DNA of 64,000 nt from Talaromyces rugulosus (taxonomy: Eukaryota > Ascomycota > Eurotiomycetes > Eurotiales > Trichocomaceae), in the NCBI RefSeq assembly GCF_013368755.1, contig NC_049562.1, forward strand, positions 620,001 to 684,000, in the 5' to 3' direction. The notes beneath the pieces were generated by a model, which was given only the letters and a program-made list of their open reading frames with translations, was not told the DNA's origin and did no database searches. The position numbers and the translations under genes are program-made. Position 1 is the first letter of the stretch; every line of letters starts with the position of its first letter. Below are positions 55,537 through 64,000 of this stretch, piece by piece.

Positions 55537-56751
55537 CTAAGATTTGTTCGCCGTCCCGAACATCTCAACGGCATCCTCCCGATCCCAACTTTCTACTTCT
55601 AGAGAGCGCACCCTATCTTCAATATCGGCGATTCGCTGCTGCCATTCTCGCTTAGACTGTTCCTGTAGCTCCCACGTTCTCTTGAACTGCTCCAAAAGGA
55701 ATTCCGGCGGGCTCGGGGCTTTGCGCAGCAACTTGTAGTCATACAAAGCATTCTGCTCAAGGCAACGAGCGGCCGGACGCTGTTTGGCCTCGGACAGGAT
55801 CAAGACCTCCTGCTGAAAGAAGCTTTTTGCAAGGGTTGCCGACGGATCTTGGGTCAGCCTGTGATAAACCGTGATCTTGTCTGGCCATGTCATAGGCTGG
55901 ATTGCGTTCGGATTAGAGCCGGGTGACACAAGAGTTGGGAAAAAAAAAAGAGGAATTTAGGGTGCACAGACAAATTTATAGTCCAATTTGATACTTTGAA
56001 GAATCAACCCAGTTCCCTTGTTGCCTACTGTATTTAGCCAATCTGTCTTGTGTGCGGGATCAACGTGCATTGCGTAGTTGCGCATGAGGTTGACTCGTGC
56101 AGTCTCGGCGTATCGAAGGTAGGTCACATTGTTGACATGTCCTATATTATCATAATCAGGCTTACAATAAACAATAAACGTGAATAACAAATGCCTTACC
56201 CTGTATTTATCAAGGTTCAGCATACCGAATCGTGGGCCTAGCATAGATATATGATTGCTTCACTTGGTTCGGCAATTATACGGGGCCCTTACCATGACAT
56301 CCTACGAGCCATTAGTGAATGAAATAGCAAAGCAAAGAAATAACAGTCTCACCATTTCTCCCCAGACAACACTATGACGAAAGACCGATCTCCTGTTCTC
56401 CCCCGTCAGAAACCCCTCACTTCCAGCAATCAACTCCCGCCAGTCTCTTGCGACTTGCTGCAGGATCGATCCGGCCACATCCACCTGTGCTGGCTGCAAG
56501 CCAAACATCAAACACTTTCCAATGCGTCTTTTTATCGTCGTCAGCCATCGCGGATCGACAGTGTGTGGTTTTGACGGGACCGTGTTTGGGGATGTTGTTG
56601 GTTGGGGCGCGGCGGCGGCGGATGAAGCTGCTGCTGCTGCTGCTCCATTATCACAGCGGGGTGTGGAACTGGAAAACAATTGTGTAGAGATTCGGTATGG
56701 GGTGTTAAAATTGTGGTATCGAGAGCGTTCTAGTATGCGCCTGGAAGCCAT
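55537..56751 (-). CDS. Hotdog-fold thioesterase (4HBT-like), mitochondrial, with 9-nt and 1-nt exons, 312 aa
   Basis: N-terminal Ser/Arg/Ala-rich leader suggests import into mitochondria. The hotdog core reads SVVWGEM-DVM-GHVNNVTYLRYAETARVNLMRNYAMHVD, then IKLDYKFPMTWPDKITVYHRL, with the acyl-thioesterase pattern (WGEMD..GHVNN). Exons on the minus strand: 56353-56751, 56293-56301 (9 nt, Asp-Val-Met), 56200 (1 nt, G), 55972-56141, 55537-55896. The 1-nt exon is needed because the direct join of 56293 to 56141 shifts frame, while G plus GA restores Gly of GHVNN; total 939 nt, in frame. Introns of 51, 92, 58 and 75 nt all have GT-AG ends. The C-terminus is a Glu/Arg-rich helix. The gene is divergent from the LYR protein gene. 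Confidence 0.83.
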
Positions 56752-57049
56752 TGTTGCTGTGTGCGATAGGTTGTAGTTAAGTGTATGCGGCCGGAGGCTC
56801 GCTCTGAATGCCGAGGCAGACGCAAGCTGCTCGCTCCTTCCCCACCGACGGACTCGGATCGTCCTCGCTCTGACAACATCGACTCAACAACAATAATAAA
56901 CATATCGCATGAGAACTCGATTCTACCGACTGGTCAATTTCACCCATTAAGCTCTCACGACCATTCTATCGCATTCAATCTTCTGCAGTTGACGGAATAA
57001 TAGCAGTGCCCATTGCTATTGGTGCTCGCCTGAGCTTCCCACACACATC
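56752..57049. promoter_or_regulatory. Bidirectional promoter, thioesterase / LYR protein
   Basis: 298 bases between the two starts; both genes encode likely mitochondrial proteins. No named motif is recognised. Confidence 0.4.
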
Positions 57050-57496
57050 ATGGCAAACCAAGAGCTGCGGAGACAAGTGATTCGCATCTACAAAGGTACA
57101 ATTTGCTTCTGAATAGACTCTTCTCTTATCTGACACCATCCAGAGCTACTGTTCATGGGTCGCGACTATCCCCTGGGATACGATTACTTTAGGGCGAGGC
57201 TGCATCGGGCATTCTTGTCCAAAGCACACCTTAGCGATGACAAGGAGATTGAGGAGGGGATCAAAAGGGCCGAATTCGTTAAGAAAGGTGAGAGAATCGA
57301 TTGCAATTGATGGGTCATTCATTGGCTGACCGAATAATAGAAATCGAAGCGCTGTAAGTATACGCAAATACTGACTGCTTCTATTGAATATAAACGCTAC
57401 CAGGATAACCATCCCGCATAAGCACTGCTGATTTAATATTGCAGGTACTATCTGAAAAGATATCGCGCACTGAAACAAAGATACGAAACCCAATAA
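57050..57496 (+). CDS. LYR-motif protein, ETFRF1/LYRM5-like, 4 exons, 84 aa
   Basis: Small mitochondrial LYR/complex-1-type protein. Exons are 57050-57095, 57144-57287, 57341-57353 (13 nt) and 57445-57496; the sum (255 nt) is in frame. The protein begins [40 protein letters not shown] and ends [19 protein letters not shown], which closely follows the human LYRM5/ETFRF1 pattern (RKDVLRLYKELLYLGREYP...LEALYFLRKYRAMKQRY), where it acts on electron transfer flavoprotein. The 13-nt microexon encodes part of EIEAL. It shares a 298-base divergent promoter with the hotdog thioesterase gene. Identity is good; fungal function is inferred. Confidence 0.92.
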
Positions 57497-57656
57497 CGCC
57501 ATTGCACCGTTTTAACGCCGCCCGAAACCACAAACGCCAATATCCAAATAACCAACCAGTGAAATCAAACCATAGGGTATCGTTAGAGCATCGCATAACC
57601 CATTACATCGTTTCTCCCCGCCGTGGACATGACATAAAACAAAAATTCGTACAAGA

Positions 57657-58883
57657 TTACTTCTTTTGCCCCCACCAGGCGCCTACTTCAAGACACTCGC
57701 CGTTGGCAAGGCCGTTCTTTTGGAGTAGATCTGCCGTCATGGAAGCCCACCACTTATCCCACTCGTTTTGAGTCTTTCCGCTCGCTTCCCGCAGAATGGG
57801 CTCCATGCCTTCGATCATTTGAATGATGGTGACCAGAGCAGTTTGACGCAAAGCTAGCTGATCGGGAGTCAGCTTCATCTGCTTGGTGGTATTTTCCCAT
57901 CGCACATCTCCTCCGAGCGGGATGGCGATGCGACGGCCTCCCATGTTGGTGAAGGCATCGGCCTCTGCAGTAAACGATAGACCGATGGTGGCACAAGGCA
58001 TGGCCGTGAGCTTCCGCTTCTCAAACGCCTTTTCCACCCACGAATTATAGTCGATCAAATACTTGTTCTGTGCCGCCGCGAATGGAGTCGCCGATGAGAC
58101 GGTATAGGTCGCAGTCGAATGGGCCCGGTCGTGGTCCTTCTCGGCCAGCTGGGGAGGTGGCGTGGGATTCGGTAGAAGCGCGCGAAAGACATAGTCTGAA
58201 TCCCAGACCTCGAGGATGCCGCCGCGATTGAGGACGCGCAAGGGCTCGCTGAGCAGATCGACCTGCTGGGCGGTGGCCGACTGGCACAGACTGGCGTCTT
58301 TGATGAAGACAAAGTCAAAGTGCTCGGATGGAAACGGGAGCGAGGACTTGCGGAGATCGTGTCGCACAAACTGCCAATTGACGCCCATTTTGCGTAGATC
58401 TGGCGCGACCGATGTGATGTCCAGGCCGATGAAAGAAGTGTCCTTTTCGCCGTAGCTCGCGAAATGGTTGTGGCATGCGCTGGACCATAGACCCGACCCA
58501 CAGGCCAACTCCAGGACCCGTTTCGGACGCTTCCCTTGGAGCCGCGGCGCACAGGACGGGGCGCCAAAGACTTCCAACATGGTCATGGTCCGGAGCGACT
58601 GGCGATGGATCTCAGCGAGGTCGCAGGGCAGCGGGTATGGGTTGTCCGGGTCGCGAAAGTAGGTGCGGTTGTTGACTCTGGTAAAGGGCTGGGCGACATA
58701 GTCCGGTGGTGGCGACAGCGACGAAGACGAGGCGGCGGCGCCGGCGCTGGAGAACGAGCTGGTGGTGCGAGAGGCCATGGACGCCGTCGCAGCAGCAAAC
58801 CTGGGATCTGAGGTGTACGGCCCCAGGGGCGTCATATTGGGATGCACGTATGAGGAAGCCATGGGTGGTGGTGGAAAGTTCAT
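57657..58883 (-). CDS. SAM-dependent methyltransferase, about 408 aa
   Basis: Single-exon class I methyltransferase. The SAM-binding core reads KRVLELACGSGLWSSACHNHF (motif I), FIGLDITSVAP, WQFVRHDLRKSSLPFPSEHFDFVFIKDASLCQS and LLSEPLRVLNRGGILEVWDSDYVFRALLPN. The C-terminal domain ends LANGECLEVGAWWGQKK, a tail typical of a fungal group of methyltransferases with a long insert after the SAM core. The N-terminus is Pro/Ser/Ala-rich (AAASSSSLSPPPDYVAQPF). The chosen start is ATG 58883 because an in-frame extension upstream begins with TTG. Substrate is unknown. The gene is tail-to-tail with the LYR protein gene. Confidence 0.9.
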   Translation of the reverse strand: MNFPPPPMASSYVHPNMTPLGPYTSDPRFAAATASMASRTTSSFSSAGAAASSSSLSPPPDYVAQPFTRVNNRTYFRDPDNPYPLPCDLAEIHRQSLRTMTMLEVFGAPSCAPRLQGKRPKRVLELACGSGLWSSACHNHFASYGEKDTSFIGLDITSVAPDLRKMGVNWQFVRHDLRKSSLPFPSEHFDFVFIKDASLCQSATAQQVDLLSEPLRVLNRGGILEVWDSDYVFRALLPNPTPPPQLAEKDHDRAHSTATYTVSSATPFAAAQNKYLIDYNSWVEKAFEKRKLTAMPCATIGLSFTAEADAFTNMGGRRIAIPLGGDVRWENTTKQMKLTPDQLALRQTALVTIIQMIEGMEPILREASGKTQNEWDKWWASMTADLLQKNGLANGECLEVGAWWGQKK

Positions 58884-61800
58884 CGTGTTCGAGAGCGGCG
58901 GGCAGCCGCACGACAATATATATAGGAATGTATGTATACTGTGGGGTCGCCAGCCAGCCCAGCAGGCTGGGGTAGGTAGCTAGCACGACCAGCTAGCTAC
59001 GGGCTTGGTCGGATAATTCTTGTATTGGCAAATGTAACTCTTTGTTTTTTTTTCTTTTTTCCCCTGAGATCTTCCCTTTTTTCCCGTTTTTTCTTAAACC
59101 TGTTCTCTTCTGGTCTTTCTCTTTTGGGATTCGCCGGCCCATATGCAGGGGTGTGGTGGTGCTTAGACGCGGTCTAGGCTCGAAAGTGCAATATAACTAT
59201 TGCGGTTGCGCGGGAATGTCGGCAGGATTCGTGCTTAGTTGCATGTGGCACTGCACTGCATCAGTGCAGCGTCAGTGCAATAAAAAGAGGAAAAGAAAGA
59301 GAGAGAAAAAGGGCACCATTGAAAAACACTATACTGTTTCGAATGGACGGAAGACCTGGAAAGGGGAAGGAATGCGGTATTATTTAACATAAGACCGTGC
59401 TCGCCCCCATATGTGTGGTAATAGTCCCTCAACTATTAATCTATTGCCCAGTCCTTGGTTATCTATCAGCAGGAAAGGAAGAGGAAAAAAAAGCCCCGAT
59501 TTTTTTTCACTTTCATTGATCCATTCTTTAAAGCCTAAAATGTGCGAGCGAGGCGTGTTCTTTTTGGGTACGGACTAAGACTAAAAAAAGAGTCTCGTCC
59601 GCGGCGGGGACCGGTTTTTTTGGGAACCATTGGTTTTTATTACATGTACTATTCCAAATGTGAAAAAGGCTAAAAGGTATACTTCCTCTTTTAGGTGTAA
59701 AAACAAGCAGAAAAGCCCCTCCACTTGCCAATAATGTGGTCACTGGTCATCGGTCATCGTATCGCCCCCCTTTATCATGGACCGAAAACGGAACTGCTAA
59801 CCCCAATCTCATTAGCTGGAGCAAAACTAGTCGCTGGAGGCCGTACCCAATGCTAGTAATCATTGTAATCAAGAGGCGGGGCGAGGGGGAATGGTACAAT
59901 CATGTTACGGAGTGCAGAACCTCCCTACTATTGTATGTTATATGTTACAGAACACGTGTTATAGAGTACAATAGCCTCGAATATCATTACGTGATTGGGT
60001 CCTTTTCTCTCTCTTTCTTCTACACGTAAAATCCCGGCTGGTTGGTCTTGGGGCCTGGGCCACGAGGCGAGGCGGACGCCGGACGCCGGACTTGCTTTTA
60101 CTACCGTGTTATAGCGCTCTAGTATTATTGCAGGCATCGGCAGTCTAGAAGGCTGCGGAACTGTGGAAGCGCGTAGTGTAGGTTTTATGGCGCAGGAGGA
60201 TTGTCGTACGGAGTAATAGTATGCTAGATATTAATGTCGCATGACGTCGATGATGTTACTGTTGTTATTCACGCCGTAACATCTGGAGTGCTACATGTAC
60301 ATGCATCACTGTTGTGATGTTTAATAGTATTAACTGTATGGGAGTATGGCGTGTTTCAGAAACTGGCACAATTGATCTCGGTTTAAATTTTAAAAATTAT
60401 TCCGATTCTTCGGCATTTATTAGTAATTGTATTGCGAAAACTCGGAACGACCGTCCAGGCATGGTTAGTTAGCACTTGGGACTATTCGAATAATATAGTT
60501 TTAAATGTTTTCGTCGTTTGAGCTTTAAACGTTGGCTTGTTTCAGATCGCCATCTGGCACTGACATGCTCGGCCTATCAAGCACGAGCCTTGTTTTCCTT
60601 TCCTTTTCCAGATATCCCTTTCGTTTCATGATTACATACTACTATTATAATTTCGATAGAATAATTTACATACTTATACATATTATTCTAAAGCTTCCAG
60701 AAGTCCCAACACCTGCAGGAACGTTGCATCCGGCCGCCAATTTAGCGATGTGTTGGTCGCGTTATCGCATAACCCAGATACGCTTGCATCAGGCGATCCA
60801 GCCAACGCACCACTACGTATTAATGGGGTATATCTCTGGCTCCTGCGGATTGAACGATGGTAATTTACCAGTGCTCTGCTATTTCCGGATCTACCCCGAT
60901 GACAATTTAGACACGGGGGACGGGTTCTAGAAAAGGAAGGTCGGTTGCTTCAACACGGGGGGCGAGAATTGCGAGAACATCAGCACTCAACATTGCATCA
61001 ATTATGCATGACCAGACGACATTCTGATGGCTATAAGACAAAGTCGTTGGTTTCCCCCATTTTTAGAGTAACTTTGCGAGCAAATCGAGTGTGTCTAGGT
61101 GGCTAAATTCGACCTCGTGATGACAAGAAGCCCCCAAACCTTGATGATAACATCTTCCTCACCACCCACCCCAGAAGGTTTTTTTTTGGCTGACATGTCA
61201 TCACCAATGACCGTCCCGGTAGTTAAAGTATGTGTGTGTTGGGTCGGGTCAATACTGATCAATACAGCGCGAATCTAGATCGCGTCACTCGGCGGGTGGT
61301 TGGCGTACCGATTTATCTAGTACGTAGTACTAATCTACCACGCACGGTCCCGCGTTGCACGTGATTGGCTTAAATCGATACGTATATTTTAGTTTGGGCT
61401 TGGTAGATGTCATTGACTCATCGTTGTTGCTGAAGAACTGCTGGGGTTGGGATTTGCATGTGCATATGTGAGTGATGGGTTTTTGTTGAGGATACGATGT
61501 ATACTCTATACTAAATATAGATTCGATGTCGATACTATTCGGTATACTAATTGTTCAATGATGAAACCACATGCCTTTAAAAGTACGTATATGTAAAAAA
61601 AAAAGATCCCTTTGTTAGGGTTAAGAAAGACACAGGTTCATTGATATCAAATTGATTCTATGGATACCGTCACATATTCTCATTTCAGCCATGGAACCAT
61701 CCCACACAATTGAGTCACATACAGCAGCAACCAAAACTCCCAAAAACATATTTAATTTAATAACATTATTATTGTTATTATTAAATATAATAATAATGCA

Positions 61801-62483
61801 ATATGAGCCCTGCCTGTGGCGGAAGTCTTGGCGCCGCTTCGCCCGGCCAATCAGCGCCCGGAACCCGGCGGTTCCCTCACGTGACGCGATTGTCTGCCGC
61901 TTTCGATGCAAACCAAGAGCGTCAACCTCGACCAAGCTGGCTGATCGTTGTTCGGAGGAAAACCCGCTGCTCGAATAATAATATCTGCCACCCGGGCCCA
62001 TTGTGACCGCTCTCAACTCAACCTGCTACTGCTGACTTGTTCTCCGGTACCTTTTCACCTGGAGCCCTTGTTTTTTCCCCAGCCAGCTGTGCTCTCGCCC
62101 GCCCGTCCAGCCATCTCCAGCTAGCCTTTTGACTCGGCTATCGCGACAAGCCACCGGGCTCTCTATCTCATACGTCGAATTTCCGCTTCGGTGCAAAAGA
62201 CACAAAAACCATATCCGATACTCGAAACCCCCTCGCCGCAGTTGCCCTCCCTCCCCCGGATGGGAAAAAGCTTAGAATTGCCCGCCTGATTATCGATTTA
62301 TCCGTGTGAAGGGAGGTTCCGCCTTAGGACCCCATGTGGAAGAGAAGGAGAGAACGAGCCCGATTTCTTATTTCTACTGTTACCCAGTGCTCTTTGGATT
62401 CACCACCACCCTGTGTGAGGAATCGAGTTCTCACGGAGCTTCCTCCTCAAGGGCACCCTTCCCGGACTCGTCTGCCACGTTAA
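58884..62483. other. Long intergenic region upstream of ccr4
   Basis: About 3.6 kb without recognised protein gene, tRNA or repeat. Candidate sites near the right end: CACGTGATTGG at 61358-61368 (E-box followed by inverse CCAAT), CCAAT at 61847-61851 in GGCCAATCAG, and CACGTG at 61878-61883. The last 480 bases look like the CCR4 leader and contain two uORFs (62260-62289 and 62334-62483). The rest shows no structure I can name. Confidence 0.4.
62334..62483 (+). promoter_or_regulatory. uORF in the ccr4 leader, 49 codons, stop abutting main ATG
   Basis: ATG at 62334 opens a 49-codon frame whose TAA (62481-62483) lies immediately before the main ATG (62484), in the same frame. A second uORF of nine codons lies at 62260-62289. 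The layout could permit reinitiation, or stop-codon readthrough into CCR4. It is real only if the transcript starts upstream of these ATGs, which is likely for a leader of this type but not shown. Confidence 0.55.
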
Positions 62484-64000
62484 ATGGCAGATGGTCTCTA
62501 TAGGTCCCAACAGCCTGGTGCCGGGCAGTTTCTCTTCCAAACGCCGTCTTTTCAAAACACACATCTACAACAAGCTTTTCTCCGAAACCATTCCAGCTCA
62601 CCCAGCAGAGTGAAACACAACAACAACAACAATCCCTTACCGCCGTCTCGATCCCCGCCTCCCGCTCTCGGTGCCGCCGCCCTAAGTTACAATAACATGT
62701 ATACCCAAGGACATCAGGGCCAGCATGCGGCCATGATGAACGGTTCTCAGGCCCATCGAGGGTTCGCTATGCAAATGCCGAAATTCCAGCACCAAACCCA
62801 CCATCCTCACCACCCGCAACCGCATCATGCCCACCATAATCAAGCTTCTCACCAGCTAACCCATCAGCCCAGTTATACCGCCGGTGCTTTGGCAAGCACT
62901 ACTCCCCACTTCACTCCGAGCCACATGCAGAATGGTACGCCGGCCCATGTGGAAGATGATATTGACGAGTCTATGAATGAGCATTGGCAACAGCAGCTAC
63001 AGCTCGCCGCCGAGGCCAGACAAGCAACGTCCCCCCACTACTACGCCCGAACGATTGCACAACAGACCAAAGGGATCCAACTGGCTCCCAGCCAGACCGA
63101 TGGTACAGACAATGCCGGTGACAACCGCCCCAGTGCGGCGGTGTCAAAGGACAGTAAGCGACAGGGTTGGACGTCTCTGGACTTTACTAGCCAAGGACTG
63201 CGAGCTATATCAACTGCGCTGTTCAATTATCGTTTCCTTAGCAAGCTGTACTTGAGCAACAACAAGCTCAAGTCTCTTCCATCTTCGATCGGCCAGCTTC
63301 GGAGCCTTACCCACTTGGATCTTTCGGGCAATGACCTTACCGAACTGCCTGCGGAAATCGGCATGCTTACCAACCTGCGCACTCTTTATGCTTTTGACAA
63401 CCACATCCAAATCCTGCCCTTTGAAATGGGCTATCTTTATCGCTTAGAAATGCTTGGCATATATGGTAATCCGTTGAACGAGGCCCTATCGTCTCAGATT
63501 AAGACTCACGGCACCAAAGCCTTGATCAAATATCTTTTGGAAGAAATGACTGGTCAGTGGAGATTTATAATCCAGATACAAAGCATTTGCTAACTTAATG
63601 CTAGTACACCTTCCGCCCTCTGATCGAGATTGGATCGTTCTAGATGAGACGTCTAAATCGGCACACTCGCCGACAGACAGAATCACTGTCCTGTCGTATA
63701 ATATCTTGTGCGACCAATCGGCGTCACCGTCACACTATGGCTACGTTCCATCTCGTGCTTTGACGTGGGAGTTCCGGCGAGACATGATTCTGAGCGAGAT
63801 CCGAGGCCATGACGCAGATATTGCCTGTCTCCAAGAGATTGACGGTGGGAACTACAACGACTTTTTCCGGGAGCAGCTTGCCTACAACGACTACAAGGGC
63901 GTTTTCTGGCCACGTGGTCGTGCGATGGGCATGCATGAGGAAGAAGCCAAGACGATTGATGGTTGTGCGACATTCTTCAAGACCAGCAAATATATCCTGT
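62484..64000 (+). CDS. ccr4: CCR4 deadenylase (CCR4-NOT complex), 5' part, runs off window
   Basis: Catalytic 3'-5' poly(A) exonuclease of the CCR4-NOT complex. Exon 1 (62484 to 63549) is joined to the next exon across a GT-AG intron ending at about 63603 (EEMT then VHLPPSDRDWIVLDET). The N-terminus is Gln/His/Pro-rich and low complexity, followed by leucine-rich repeats (ALFNYRFLSKLYLSNNKLKSLPSSIGQLRSLTHLDLSGNDLTELPAEIGMLTNLRTLYAFDNHIQILP) that bind Not1/Caf1, then the start of the EEP nuclease domain (ITVLSYNILCDQSAS with the metal Asn, and IACLQEIDGGNYNDFF with the metal Glu). The 3' end lies outside the window. Identity is secure. Confidence 0.97.

Noticed and set aside
56142..56292. Interpretation as a nested twin intron (stwintron) or as a GG-TAAGG non-canonical donor
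   Set aside because: Two consecutive canonical GT-AG introns separated by one G explain the frame without invoking a non-canonical donor; true nesting would need the inner intron to split the outer donor, which it does not. Kept as an alternative only.
1..64000. CRISPR arrays, rRNA genes, integrases or phage-like genes
   Set aside because: None seen; the window is eukaryotic and gene content gives no such signals.

Overview
The window reads as chromosomal DNA of a filamentous ascomycete, most likely Eurotiomycetes (Penicillium/Talaromyces/Aspergillus-like). The grounds are short GT-AG introns of about 45-90 bases, 5' leaders rich in pyrimidines, intron-bearing tRNA genes, and recognisable fungal proteins (AcrB, Vps5, Ccr4, calnexin, dynactin p50, fungal thioredoxin reductase). 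All calls rest on reading translations and motifs; no database search was run.

Layout. Positions 1-6.8 kb are housekeeping: thioredoxin reductase, dynactin p50 (dynamitin), a small beta-rich fungal protein, and mitochondrial methylmalonate-semialdehyde dehydrogenase. Positions 7-38 kb form an accessory region: a cyclase/formamidase-like hydrolase divergent from a sugar-type MFS transporter, a PD-(D/E)XK-like protein, a berberine-bridge-type FAD oxidase, an SDR lacking its usual catalytic Tyr, a nitrilase, a metallophosphoesterase, a broken M20 peptidase, an F-box-like protein, a second possible nuclease-fold protein, a GFA-domain protein, a frameshifted nucleotidyltransferase-like gene, a secreted serine-rich protein, a broken MFS transporter, a GMC oxidoreductase, a rhodopsin-like membrane protein and a broken amidase. 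Genes acting on C-N bonds (cyclase, nitrilase, M20, amidase) recur here, and at least four loci are decayed or frameshifted. This is typical of a fast-evolving metabolic region.

Positions 38.7-64 kb return to core genes: calnexin, methylthioribulose-1-phosphate dehydratase (methionine salvage), Vps5 (retromer), a tiny membrane protein, mitochondrial ribosomal protein bL31m, a flavin-reductase-like protein, AcrB, two tandem intron-containing tRNA-Asn genes, an Asp/Glu-racemase-like protein, a mitochondrial hotdog thioesterase divergent from an ETFRF1/LYRM5-like protein, a methyltransferase, and the 5' part of CCR4 running off the right edge.

The most unusual observation is in the hotdog thioesterase gene. 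Its conserved protein sequence can only be rebuilt with a 9-base exon followed by a single-base exon, each flanked by canonical splice sites. Other points of note are a uORF whose stop codon directly abuts the CCR4 start codon, a GC-AG intron, two 3' splice sites preceded by A-tracts, and substituted catalytic residues in the SDR and racemase homologues.
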